NCBI RefSeq assembly: GCF_000685395.1
Contig: NZ_AVSQ01000015.1
Span: 62,001 to 126,000, forward strand
Source of the DNA: Candidatus Nitrosotenuis chungbukensis
Lineage (GTDB): Archaea > Thermoproteota > Nitrososphaeria > Nitrososphaerales > Nitrosopumilaceae
Direction: 5' to 3'
Length of the DNA: 64,000 bases
The translations under genes were made by a program, and so were the position numbers. The notes under the pieces were generated by a model. It was not told where the DNA came from, ran no database searches, and saw only the letters and a list, made by a program, of their open reading frames with translations. Below are positions 24,702 to 33,225 of this stretch, in pieces. The stretch's first letter is position 1. Each line of letters opens with the position of its first letter.

Positions 24702-25934
24702 TCAAATGCGGTTCGAACTAAGAACTAGTATTCTCAGGCTTTCTTTTACTTCTAATTCTTTGGCAAGTTTTGCAAGTTTTGTAATCTGTGCTGACTTTGT
24801 TATCATTTTGGCACGAATCTCTGCTCCGTTTTGCATATCGAGAAATTCCGTATGTTCGGGTAGCATAAAGCAGGATTTTTTCCCGGACTCTCCTTGGATT
24901 ACGATAACTCCGTTTTTTTCATCTATGGGTGAGACTGTATTTTTCTTCATGTCTAGCCTAAATCTTTTTCTTGCTGATTTCTTTTTTATTTCCTCAAGTT
25001 TTTCGTTGAAAATATTTCTCTGCTCTCTTGGTAGTTTTGCTACAATGTTTTTTAATGATTCTAATTCTTTTACTATTTCATCTCCTACTGCTATGTCAAG
25101 TATTGTTTGGTGAGGCACATTTCCAAGAATTTTTTTGATATTTTCTTTTTCATTAGTTGAATATTTTGTTACAACTGAATATGGCCTGTTTTCCTGTTTT
25201 TTCGATGATTTAGTTTCTTCTTCAATGTTGTCTATTTCTTCAATAAAACTCACCGGTTCCCTCTGAGGTTTGTCATATAGTGGCTCAAAGAGTCCTTCCA
25301 AATACTTGTGGGTTGGAAATGAGAATTTCTTACCTGATAACTGCTTGAGGGATACCTCTAGCATGTCGACTGCTTTCACATGCTTGCTTTTTGATTGGAT
25401 TTTACATATGGTTTCTAAGACATATGGAGGCATTGTGACCTCTGTCAGTGTTTTGGCCAGTTCGTTTTGAATGGATTGAAGCCTTTCATGTGCATCGTTT
25501 GCCAGGTTTCTGCAATTTTCTAACATTCTCACATACGATTCTGACAGCCAACACATTTTCGAAATCTCACTAATGCTCATGCCGTCAAAAAATCTTGCAA
25601 GTTCAATGATTTTGAGCGGATTCAGTGGGCTAGTCTGATTTAATCTGACATGAAGTGCAACCACTTCTTCAAGTGAATCTGCCTGATAGAAGTTTGCCTT
25701 GAATTCTTTCACGGCTGCATTCTTTAGGCCTAATACTCGTGCTCCTCCATCTGCTACGTATTTTTTATTGTTAAAAAGAGCCACACTAAGTGCAGGTATT
25801 GCCTCTGGATTGAATTTTGCAGTTTTAGTAATGGAGTCGATCTTTTTTGCAGTGTGAATAGTTATTTGAACTGGGCATGGGTGTAACTCTGATATCTGCA
25901 CAATTTGCTGAGGTATTGACAGATTTGACATCAA
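24702..25934 (-). CDS. ParB-like protein with HTH
   Basis: The 410 residues start with a ParB/sulfiredoxin-like domain: VQISELHPCPVQIT, then YVADGGARVLGLKNA in the place of the ParB GERR box, and HVRLNQTSPLNPLKIIELARFF. An HTH follows (MSISEISKMCWLSESYVRML, about residues 115-135). The C-terminal ~150 residues have a coiled coil and a beta-rich end unlike plasmid ParB. No ParA lies nearby, so partitioning is not implied; similar domains act as CTP-dependent DNA-binding regulators or nucleases. Flanked by 1-base gaps on both sides in the operon. Confidence 0.75.
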   Translation of the reverse strand: MMSNLSIPQQIVQISELHPCPVQITIHTAKKIDSITKTAKFNPEAIPALSVALFNNKKYVADGGARVLGLKNAAVKEFKANFYQADSLEEVVALHVRLNQTSPLNPLKIIELARFFDGMSISEISKMCWLSESYVRMLENCRNLANDAHERLQSIQNELAKTLTEVTMPPYVLETICKIQSKSKHVKAVDMLEVSLKQLSGKKFSFPTHKYLEGLFEPLYDKPQREPVSFIEEIDNIEEETKSSKKQENRPYSVVTKYSTNEKENIKKILGNVPHQTILDIAVGDEIVKELESLKNIVAKLPREQRNIFNEKLEEIKKKSARKRFRLDMKKNTVSPIDEKNGVIVIQGESGKKSCFMLPEHTEFLDMQNGAEIRAKMITKSAQITKLAKLAKELEVKESLRILVLSSNRI

Positions 25935-25935
25935 T

Positions 25936-26793
25936 TTATCCGCATCCCCCAGTCTCTTCTTTTTTTATTTTTTTGATGCCGATATTGTTTTCATTAGAAA
26001 GAACAAGTTTTCTGATTTTTACGAATTCTTTACTTTCACGAGACGCCATGTTGTAGACAAATCTTGAAACAGTGTGACAATTTTCTAACGGCGTCTTGTT
26101 TTTTAATGTGCTTAATCCCATGATCATATTTCTAACTTCCTCGCGTTTTTGTTGAGGGACTTTATTGGAGTATATGTTGAGATAATAATTCAGATAGTTG
26201 TCTCCGTCACATTTTATTTTCAATTTTTCTTTGGCAGTAATTTTTACTAATGAAAAAACCTTGAACATTGTTGGTGTTCGACTAAGAGAAAACGCAAATT
26301 TTATTGATTTTTGAATCTCTGTATCGCTTTTTGGAATTGAATGCCTCCTACACGCAACAAACAACGCAAAGGACGCCTTTTCTGCCGTGGAGAAATTTGT
26401 ATTTTTATCGAGTTTTGAATACATATTCCAAGCATCGAGGGAAACATGACGTGGCAGTTTGAGTTTACTGCATGCATTTGAGAAGCTGGACAAGGCTACT
26501 TTTTGCTCGTGAATTCTCATTGTGGCCTCAATTTTTACAGGCTTGCAACCCGGCTGAATCTCTTGAAATAGATTGGCGGTACTATCAACACTTGTCTCTG
26601 GAACGTCATCCATTCCTAAAACCACCCCACATGCCTTGCAAACAATTTCTTCTGACTCTGTAACTATCTGATCTTCGGATCTGTGCTTACATGTGATTCT
26701 TGGAATTTTTTTTGTTTCGTCTAATGCTGATTTGGGGATTTTTTGAAATGATGAGCATACATTTGATGTGGATTCATAGAATGCAAAACTCAT
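25936..26793 (-). CDS. Divergent TFB-like transcription initiation factor
   Basis: From the ATG at 26793 (AGAGGAAG just upstream) about 285 residues resemble a TFIIB/TFB: an N-terminal zinc-ribbon-like segment and two cyclin-like repeats (about 95-175 and 180-275). The ribbon is altered: its first knuckle is C-K-H rather than CxxC, while the second (CKACG) is intact; charged C-terminus ends in ETGGCG. The canonical TFB lies 3.3 kb away. It is the first gene of the operon with ParB-like, unknown and prepilin peptidase genes, suggesting a dedicated promoter-selecting factor. Confidence 0.7.
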   Translation of the reverse strand: MSFAFYESTSNVCSSFQKIPKSALDETKKIPRITCKHRSEDQIVTESEEIVCKACGVVLGMDDVPETSVDSTANLFQEIQPGCKPVKIEATMRIHEQKVALSSFSNACSKLKLPRHVSLDAWNMYSKLDKNTNFSTAEKASFALFVACRRHSIPKSDTEIQKSIKFAFSLSRTPTMFKVFSLVKITAKEKLKIKCDGDNYLNYYLNIYSNKVPQQKREEVRNMIMGLSTLKNKTPLENCHTVSRFVYNMASRESKEFVKIRKLVLSNENNIGIKKIKKEETGGCG

Positions 26794-26951
26794 GATCTTC
26801 CTCTGCACTTAAGACCGATTTTTTGACATCTATGATCACTTGAAAATTTAGTTGATGGTAATCTCTTTGTCATGTCTTTGCATATTTCAGCTTTAAACTA
26901 TATAATAATTGATAAATTTCTTCGTTTTGAGAAATTAATGATCTACTGAGA

Positions 26952-26972
26952 ACTTGAATTTGATTCAAGTTG
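26952..26972. promoter_or_regulatory. Perfect dyad between the surface-protein and TFB-like genes
   Basis: AACTTGAAT and ATTCAAGTT are perfect 9-base arms around TTG. The dyad lies in the 230-base gap, after the surface-protein gene and before the operon promoter, so it could be a terminator stem or an operator for the operon. Confidence 0.4.
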
Positions 26973-27022
26973 TTTTTGGAATTTCGATTAATTTAGTTGG
27001 CGTCTTTTTTTGGCCCATTAAT

Positions 27023-29947
27023 TTAATTTTTATCGAAATCAAATTCGTAATCGGAGGTTAAACTATTATTGGTTGTCTTTTTCATATGTGATCTTCTAAA
27101 AACTAGTCTGTCAAAATTATTAATTTTTAAAATACTGAAAAATCTCTGCATGTACCACCGCAAACTGATTCCTTTTTTCCAAATTAATTTAAAATACATC
27201 ATACTTGATACCCCAAATCCGAATACTGTCATCAAAAACAAATAGTCGTCATGTAGGATAGCTCTTGCCCTTACATCGTCATATGCAATAAAAGAAACAT
27301 TCTCAGTGTGGTATGGAATGCCTTCCCAATGATCAAAGACCTCTCTGACCAGAAATGAAAGTTTGTCCTTTGGGGGAACTGATAGGTTCACCACCTGCCC
27401 ATACGTGTAAAATCCGCCCCCGAGTGCATTTTCTACGTCAATTTTTATCATTCTATCATATTTTGCAATTATCTGGGCGTCCCTGTTGAGGTATATGTTG
27501 CTGATTCTGCCGTCTGGAAATTCTTGATCCTCAAAGACTACGTTATTCAGTTTGTATCCGTGATTGCCGATGACTACATTGGGTGGGAATTGGGATCTTA
27601 GAAACTGTGATTTGAATTCTCCTTGATATGGCGTAACAATGTTTTTTGAGACATTACCAATCTCGATATGCTTTTCAATGTTTAGCTCTTTTCCATCACT
27701 CCCAATTGCTTTAAATCCAATATTGACAATTTTTTCGGCGTGTACTGAAAAGATACTCTTTGATGGCGTGTAGCCTTTTTTAAACGCAGTAAATGTGATG
27801 CCCAAATGCCCTTCTTCGTCTGGAGTTATGGCATAAGTGAGTTCATCAATTTTTTTATATGGAAACGGGGATTCAATTTGAACATCAATGTCTTTCACAT
27901 CACTTGTAATACGAAGCTCAAACTCCTTACCAATCCTGTTGGTAACCCCAGAAGGAATGATTGAAAAATCAAGATTATTTGCAAAAGCTTCGATATTGAT
28001 ATTTGATGCTCCGATCTTTGAGATTGCAGCTATTTTTTCAGTTCCAGCATTATTGATTTCCAAATATTTGCCATTTATTGTAATACCTGGCGTTGCAGAA
28101 ATGTTGGTGAAGTTTATTTTTCTAAGGGGGACACCAAATGAGTCTATTTCGTGAACTGTGAAAGGAATTTTTTCAGTGATGTGTGCCTTGGTTGGTGCGT
28201 CAATTGATACGGATGCTGCAATTCCATTGGGAGTGATAACATGTTCTACTGGTGAAAGCGTTGCAGAAGAAAAAATAGTCGGTGATGCCTCAACGATGTT
28301 TCCAGAATAAATTGCCGAATTCTGAGACGTGATAGTTATTTTTTCATTGTGTGATCTACTGGATACTGAAATTTCAACTGGCCCTGCAAACGTTTTTTGA
28401 GCATCAATCAAGGCGCCGAAATTATCTATGATTGATACCATGGCCAACGCTTGAGTGCTCCCTGGCAATGTGGGGATGGGTGTTGTTTTTAGTTGGTAAA
28501 GATCATGATAGGATGACATGATGTTGATTCTTGATTGATATCTCTCTAAACCTGGGCCTGATGCAGAGACTGTGTACTCTCCCTGACTTTTTCCAACTAC
28601 ATCAAACAACAATGCGTGATTGTGACCAACTCCCCTCTGTAGCAAAACTTCTTTTGATTCTGATAGTTTCAACATATTTGGATGCTGCAGATCGCCCGAC
28701 GAAGTAAGAGATATGGTTCTTCCGTCCAAAGGAACTGGTACAATTCTATTCACAGTGCTTGAGATTGAAACACTCGTACTGTTTGTATCTGCATGGGTGC
28801 TGGTGTTTTTAGTGGAATTCATATTGTATAGCGCAATAACGCCATATCCGTCAGAATCAGTTATTGTGGGATAGAGCCAGATGAAAGCAACATTTGGCGT
28901 ACGTTTTTCAATCTCCTTTAATTTCTCCTCTTTGTCTGATTCTATTGGCTGAAAATTTTTGTCAATTGTGACAGGTCCGACAACTACGCTAGTTTGCGTG
29001 GATCCAAACGCATCAACGTTTGCAGTAATGACTGCGCTCCCACTATTCCCTGAAATCACATGACCGCTGCCGACTCCATCAGTCAAGGAAATTTGTAAAA
29101 TAGAGTCTGAATATTGTTTTACATCAGAACGTGCTGTAAATCTGATGGAATCCAAGTTGTTTGATGAAAGAAAGGCATGAACCACGTATGGGGGTTTGTA
29201 CGGTTTTCCATCCTTTTCAAGCCAGACAAAAAAGTAGGCTTTGGAATCTTCCAAAATTATGTTTGGAGCAACCGCGATTCTAACTGTGACAACATCTTGT
29301 GTTTTTACTATTTCATGTTCGCCAATTTTTAGGCCTTCTGCATTTGCAAATATTTTTCCAGAGCCTTTGATTTTTGCAGAAAATTTTGACAAATGGCTTC
29401 CAGATTTGATCAGTAGGCTGTCTTCATTTACTTGAATTAATGGGGTTGAGTTTAGGTTAACTTTGGTATCTTTGGAAACAGGCGCAGGCGAACCTTTACT
29501 GTCTGTTGCTATGACATAACCTAGCATGTTTTCGGCCTTTGTTGTGTTTACAGGAAGAATTATTCTTAGACCTTCAGGTACTCTACTAGATGAATAAACG
29601 TTAATGGATTTTTGAATGATCTGCCCGTTTGTAGCTGCAAAAATTGTGACTGCTCCCTCCTTTATTGCCTTGATTGGAAATATTCCATGATTAGAGTAAG
29701 GCAAAATGGTTATACTTTCAGGAATTTTTATTATGGTTGGGTCATTTGTTGAGAGCATCATCGTTTGACCGTATTTTGCACCTGCGTCAAGAATCACCAC
29801 GCCCTCATAATTTTCTCCCGCAACAATGTTTGATGGTGCCCAGAGATTCACACTATCCATTTCTGCAAAAGCATATCCAAAACAAGATGTAGCTAATCCT
29901 GTCAAACTCAGTCTGACTAGCAGTTGTATTGTTTGCGATTCTATCAC
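27023..29947 (-). CDS. Large secreted surface protein with Ig-like repeats, membrane-anchored
   Basis: A 974-residue protein with a signal-like N-terminus (LLVRLSLTGLATSCFGYAFAE), about 850 residues of beta-rich, invasin/big-domain-like repeats (for example SVSIDAPTKAHITEKIPFTVHEIDS) and a hydrophobic helix near the end (YLFLMTVFGFGVSSMMYF) followed by a basic cytoplasmic tail. It starts with GTG. Possibly an adhesin or S-layer-associated protein. Upstream lies a pair of palindromes and the canonical TFB gene; downstream the operon with the prepilin peptidase runs the same way. Confidence 0.8.
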   Translation of the reverse strand: MIESQTIQLLVRLSLTGLATSCFGYAFAEMDSVNLWAPSNIVAGENYEGVVILDAGAKYGQTMMLSTNDPTIIKIPESITILPYSNHGIFPIKAIKEGAVTIFAATNGQIIQKSINVYSSSRVPEGLRIILPVNTTKAENMLGYVIATDSKGSPAPVSKDTKVNLNSTPLIQVNEDSLLIKSGSHLSKFSAKIKGSGKIFANAEGLKIGEHEIVKTQDVVTVRIAVAPNIILEDSKAYFFVWLEKDGKPYKPPYVVHAFLSSNNLDSIRFTARSDVKQYSDSILQISLTDGVGSGHVISGNSGSAVITANVDAFGSTQTSVVVGPVTIDKNFQPIESDKEEKLKEIEKRTPNVAFIWLYPTITDSDGYGVIALYNMNSTKNTSTHADTNSTSVSISSTVNRIVPVPLDGRTISLTSSGDLQHPNMLKLSESKEVLLQRGVGHNHALLFDVVGKSQGEYTVSASGPGLERYQSRINIMSSYHDLYQLKTTPIPTLPGSTQALAMVSIIDNFGALIDAQKTFAGPVEISVSSRSHNEKITITSQNSAIYSGNIVEASPTIFSSATLSPVEHVITPNGIAASVSIDAPTKAHITEKIPFTVHEIDSFGVPLRKINFTNISATPGITINGKYLEINNAGTEKIAAISKIGASNINIEAFANNLDFSIIPSGVTNRIGKEFELRITSDVKDIDVQIESPFPYKKIDELTYAITPDEEGHLGITFTAFKKGYTPSKSIFSVHAEKIVNIGFKAIGSDGKELNIEKHIEIGNVSKNIVTPYQGEFKSQFLRSQFPPNVVIGNHGYKLNNVVFEDQEFPDGRISNIYLNRDAQIIAKYDRMIKIDVENALGGGFYTYGQVVNLSVPPKDKLSFLVREVFDHWEGIPYHTENVSFIAYDDVRARAILHDDYLFLMTVFGFGVSSMMYFKLIWKKGISLRWYMQRFFSILKINNFDRLVFRRSHMKKTTNNSLTSDYEFDFDKN

Positions 29948-30035
29948 AAATTGAAAAACTAGTTAAAATTTAAGGAGCGAGTTTTTTTATCTAATCGCTA
30001 ATTGATGTGTAATTATCTGATGTTTATCAATCGAA

Positions 30036-30064
30036 GGCGCTAGCGCCGATAAATATCATATTTA
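30036..30064. promoter_or_regulatory. Two adjacent palindromes between tfb and the surface-protein gene
   Basis: A perfect 12-base palindrome GGCGCTAGCGCC (30036-30047) is followed directly by GATAAATA-TCA-TATTTATC (30047-30064), which abuts the tfb stop. They could be a tfb terminator, a regulator site for the large surface protein, or both. Confidence 0.5.
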
Positions 30065-30979
30065 TCAAATAGTCAGATCCAGCGATTCTCTTAATCCTTT
30101 GTATCTGTTTCGTATTGTTACTTCAGTTACGCCGGAAGCTATTGAAATTTCTCTTTGTGACACTTTGACATCGTATTTCAAACATGCTATGTATAGCGCA
30201 GCAGCTGCAAGTCCCATTGGATCCTTTCCAGCTGTTATTTCCATATTGTTTGCATTCGTTAAAATTTCAAGAGCACGCCGTCGTGTTTTTTCGTCCAATC
30301 CAACTTTGCTTGCTATTTTAGACACACAGTTTATCGAGTCCACTACTGGCATCTTCAAATCCAATTCGTTGACAAGCATGCGGTATCCTTTCGAAATGTC
30401 TTTTCTTTTTATATTAAGTGCGTCTGATACATCGTTTAACGTCCTTGGAGTTCCCGTGTCTCTACATGCTGCATATGCTGCAGCTCCAAGAACTCCTTGA
30501 ATGGATCTGCCCCTGACTAATCCTTTTCCAACTGCCTTTCGATAAATATGGGCCGTTTTCTCAATTACTGTATCTGATAATGTGAGTTTGTCCTTTAATT
30601 TGTCTAGTTCAAGAAATGCCAATCTGAGATTTCTATCTATGTGCTCACGCGTCTGACTTCTACTGTCCCAAATTCGAAGTCTTCTTATGTTGTTTTTCAT
30701 GGATACTGAAAGCGATTTACCCGATGCGTCTTTGCCCATCTTGCCAATTATTGTGGCCAGCCCTCTGTCGTGTATTGCAAGTGAATTCGGTGCACCTGTT
30801 CTGTTTCTGTCATCTTGACTGTCTACAAACAAACTACGCGCGGATCTAGATTCCTCAATGCGTTCAACAATGACGTTACCGCAGCTTTGGCAACATCTCT
30901 CGCCTGTGGCAACATCTGTTAACACTAGTCCTTTACACCGTTTACAACTATCATCAATGTTCAAAGCTTGCATAATCAT
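30065..30979 (-). CDS. tfb: Transcription initiation factor B
   Basis: A canonical 304-residue archaeal TFB that recruits RNA polymerase to TBP-TATA complexes. It has a zinc ribbon (CKRC ... CQSC), a B-reader/linker region (RTGAPNSLAIHDRGLATIIG) and two cyclin folds, with the C-terminal HTH contacting the BRE (QREISIASGVTEVTIRNRY). Thaumarchaea carry several TFB paralogues; this one may act at particular promoters. Start at ATG 30979 or the third residue Met. Confidence 0.94.
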   Translation of the reverse strand: MIMQALNIDDSCKRCKGLVLTDVATGERCCQSCGNVIVERIEESRSARSLFVDSQDDRNRTGAPNSLAIHDRGLATIIGKMGKDASGKSLSVSMKNNIRRLRIWDSRSQTREHIDRNLRLAFLELDKLKDKLTLSDTVIEKTAHIYRKAVGKGLVRGRSIQGVLGAAAYAACRDTGTPRTLNDVSDALNIKRKDISKGYRMLVNELDLKMPVVDSINCVSKIASKVGLDEKTRRRALEILTNANNMEITAGKDPMGLAAAALYIACLKYDVKVSQREISIASGVTEVTIRNRYKGLRESLDLTI

Positions 30980-31010
30980 AATTTTGAATATCTAATTTTA
31001 TTTATTTGAA

Positions 31011-31247
31011 TTATTTTTCCTTCTCAGTTCCCATCAAAGTCAGAGTAGAGCGAATTCTGTCAATTACCCTAATTTTTGATGTTATGATGTCTTTTATCAT
31101 ATCTGTAGTTGGTGCCTCAATTTTTGTTATTATGTCGTATGCGCCGAATACTCCCCGAGTCTCTATTCTGTTAATGGCTTTTAGCTGTGAAAACACTTTA
31201 TCTTGTGAACCCAGATCGCAATTTATCAAAACATATGCTGTTGTCAT
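31011..31247 (-). CDS. Stand-alone RAM (Lrp/AsnC ligand-binding) domain protein
   Basis: The 78 residues correspond to the Lrp/AsnC C-terminal ligand-binding/oligomerisation domain alone (AYVLINCDLGSQDKVFSQL, GVFGAYDIITKIEA) without a DNA-binding part. Such stand-alone RAM proteins can sense amino acids or modulate full-length Lrp proteins. It lies 32 bases upstream of tfb and could be co-transcribed. Confidence 0.85.
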   Translation of the reverse strand: MTTAYVLINCDLGSQDKVFSQLKAINRIETRGVFGAYDIITKIEAPTTDMIKDIITSKIRVIDRIRSTLTLMGTEKEK

Positions 31248-31607
31248 TACTTGACCAACTGTAAGTATTTGATAGTTAGTTTTTCCCCAATCTTTTCTTT
31301 ACAAACACAATATTTCATGCTCTCATATGCTTGTTTACATATATATAGTGATGCTTTAAAAAAATGCTAATTTATTAGATTTTTCAATAAATAAGCTCAC
31401 ATTTGTATAATTGAATGCGTTTTTAGCTAAAATATACAAAACACCCGTTCTTCAATTTGCTAAACTATGAAATCTTGACGATATCTCACATTTCTGGAAT
31501 TGTATTGAATTCTATTGCGAATTAGTAACTTGTGCTTACTGCAAAATTAAACATTATCTGACCTTTGGGTTGGACAATAAAAGAAAGATGAATTTTCAAA
31601 ATTAAGT
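31248..31607. other. AT-rich intergenic region, no gene recognised
   Basis: About 360 bases of AT-rich sequence between the RAM gene and the small zinc-finger gene. I see no convincing open reading frame, tRNA or stable hairpin; TATA-like runs (for example near 31338-31346) are present but not assigned. Confidence 0.5.
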
Positions 31608-31718
31608 TCAGTTGTCTTTTCTCTCTTTTATGTGGCTTTTTTCATGATTGCTTAGTTCGCTGTATGTTTGCATGTCTCCTTCCCAATGAAAATCACATTT
31701 TGGGCAATTCCACTTCAT
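31608..31718 (-). CDS. Micro-protein with C2H2 zinc finger (36 aa)
   Basis: A 36-residue protein with a single zinc-finger pattern: C-P-K-C near the N-terminus and H-E-K-S-H 17-21 residues later, with aromatic and Leu residues between, followed by a short basic tail. Its ATG overlaps the stop of the preceding micro-gene (ATGA), which argues that both are translated. Probably a nucleic-acid-binding protein; single C2H2 fingers occur in archaea as transcription regulators. Confidence 0.65.
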   Translation of the reverse strand: MKWNCPKCDFHWEGDMQTYSELSNHEKSHIKERKDN

Positions 31719-31828
31719 TTAGTGTCTGCCTGTTTGAATTCTTCCTTTACTGATTCTTTGAATGAGTCTACGTTGGCAGACACCTTTTTCTGTTCACGTT
31801 TCAGTTTTGCTAGTATTTTTCTTAACAT
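31715..31828 (-). CDS. Helical micro-protein coupled to the zinc-finger gene (37 aa)
   Basis: A 37-residue, highly charged protein (starts MLRKILAKLKREQKKV, ends FKQADTK) predicted to be one amphipathic helix. A TATA box (31851-31858) is correctly spaced and the stop overlaps the next ATG, so the two form a small operon. Function unknown; a partner of the zinc-finger protein is a reasonable guess. Confidence 0.55.
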   Translation of the reverse strand: MLRKILAKLKREQKKVSANVDSFKESVKEEFKQADTK

Positions 31829-31850
31829 GCATAGTTAGACTGTAGCTGAC

Positions 31851-31858
31851 ATATAAAG
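31851..31858 (-). promoter_or_regulatory. TATA box of the micro-protein operon
   Basis: CTTTATAT on the minus strand lies 23-30 bases upstream of the ATG at 31828, fitting leaderless transcription. Confidence 0.55.
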
Positions 31859-31936
31859 GGAAGAATTCTCAAGATTACACAAAATCTCAGTCAAAATCAA
31901 GATATCTTGTTGACATACAAAATTTACATCGCATGT

Positions 31937-32215
31937 CTACCTGCTGTCTTGTAATGCGTTATCACATGGCAATGACAAATTACGCATGTTCTCATAGTGC
32001 ACCCTCAAAAAATCCATGATCTTTCTGTCTTCGCTCTTGTCAATTGGCGCTCCGTTTGCAATGATGCTGAGATACTTTAGATCAGATTCGATTCTGGAAA
32101 GACATTTTTTCACTAAATCATACTGACCTTGGCGCATACACTCAATAATTTTACTCTCATCATTGATTATCTCGACTTGAAGTGTTTTGATATCTTGACG
32201 TACATCTCGCCTCAT
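31937..32215 (-). CDS. Small helical protein of unknown function
   Basis: 92 residues, soluble, mostly helical and charged (DIKTLQVEIINDESKIIECMRQG ... DRKIMDFLRVHYENMRNL). No motif is recognised. It stands alone with non-coding sequence on both sides. The reading frame is long relative to chance in this AT-rich stretch and composition is protein-like. Confidence 0.6.
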   Translation of the reverse strand: MRRDVRQDIKTLQVEIINDESKIIECMRQGQYDLVKKCLSRIESDLKYLSIIANGAPIDKSEDRKIMDFLRVHYENMRNLSLPCDNALQDSR

Positions 32216-32468
32216 CTAGTGATATTTGGGCAAATTACAACATAACCTTGATCTAATTGTTGTTGTATGATTGTCTAAAAACTATGGTAAAAAACAAACA
32301 TTTGTTCGATCTCGTTCTGCTAATCTCTACCAATCACTCCTATCAATTCTTAAGAAAATCACCCTTGGAAGTAGTGCATTTTGGTCCTATTGTAACCTGA
32401 AATTGAATTTAGCTCTAAATTTCGTATAAACATAGAATAATTATAGCGCGTAAAAAACTACAAAAATT

Positions 32469-32759
32469 ATGGGAGATGGAATAGGAGGTCCAGTAATTGG
32501 GTGCCTTTCTGGAGATACTTTTGAAATGTCCGTGACTCATTATAGAAAAGACAACAAGGCACAATATGGAAAAACTGAACGCATTACGATTGCAAAAGTG
32601 GACAATCCTGATAATCCGGAGTATGAAGAAAGATCAATTGATGATTTGAATCGTACACTGAAAGGTAAATTTGTAACATGCAATGTGCAGTATAGGGACC
32701 AAAAAACAGACCGGTTAGTATGTAATGTATTTGTCCAAAAACCCCCTGAAGGGTTCTAG
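32469..32759 (+). CDS. Small SNase-like (OB-fold) protein
   Basis: 96 residues that resemble a stripped-down staphylococcal nuclease-like domain: CLSGDTFEMSV (SNase DGDTF strand), ERITIAKVDNPDNPEYEE (RLxGIDxPE region) and DLNRTLKGKFVTCNV with a final KTDRLVCNVFV strand. One catalytic arginine position (E-R or D-R) may be present, but the acidic catalytic loop is not clear, so it may bind rather than cut nucleic acid. Assignment is by pattern only. Confidence 0.55.
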   Translation: MGDGIGGPVIGCLSGDTFEMSVTHYRKDNKAQYGKTERITIAKVDNPDNPEYEERSIDDLNRTLKGKFVTCNVQYRDQKTDRLVCNVFVQKPPEGF

Positions 32760-32800
32760 TGGAATTAAATCTCTACGCGTAAATTTGCAGATTTGTGAAA

Positions 32801-33109
32801 CTAGTAGTCGATTTTCTTAATTCTTACATTGCTTCCATGCGATTCAAGAAAGTGTCCAAGAAAATTCTTTAACTGTTCTTCTATTCTGTATCCGATTGCG
32901 CCTTCCATCATGCCTGATTTTTCGATCACATCTAGCATTTCGGGGCTTATCTGAATATTGAAAAAAGTCCAACCTGCAGATCTGGATGGTGCGCCTATCT
33001 CGTATCCGTTTCTTACATTACATTTGCTTTCCAAATCGATCATGGCTTTCTTAATTAATTCAATTTCCTCATCATATCTTCTAGTGCTTAGCTGAAATAA
33101 CGGCCTCAT
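32801..33109 (-). CDS. Small protein of unknown function (102 aa)
   Basis: A soluble protein with a basic N-terminus (RPLFQLSTRRYDEEIELIKKAMIDLE), a central GAPSRSAGWTFFNIQISPEMLDVIEKSG segment and a helical C-terminus (RIEEQLKNFLGHFLESHG). The latter part, ISPEMLDVIEKSG ... IGYRIEEQLKNFL, could be a ribbon-helix-helix-like fold, which is uncertain. It lies convergent to the SNase-like gene. Confidence 0.6.
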   Translation of the reverse strand: MRPLFQLSTRRYDEEIELIKKAMIDLESKCNVRNGYEIGAPSRSAGWTFFNIQISPEMLDVIEKSGMMEGAIGYRIEEQLKNFLGHFLESHGSNVRIKKIDY

Positions 33110-33225
33110 CTTTATTGTGTGGCAATAACTTACATTATAATCAGAGGATCAAATTCTGCGCCTGACAGGATGAAACAATCTTAAGGTTTTTGTATGTAGT
33201 TGTTGCTGGAGGATTGAACAAGCAT

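Noticed and set aside
23361-31250. Integrated plasmid or provirus
   Set aside because: ParB-like and TFB-like genes and AT-richness hinted at this, but there is no integrase, replication protein, ParA, att repeat or disrupted tRNA.
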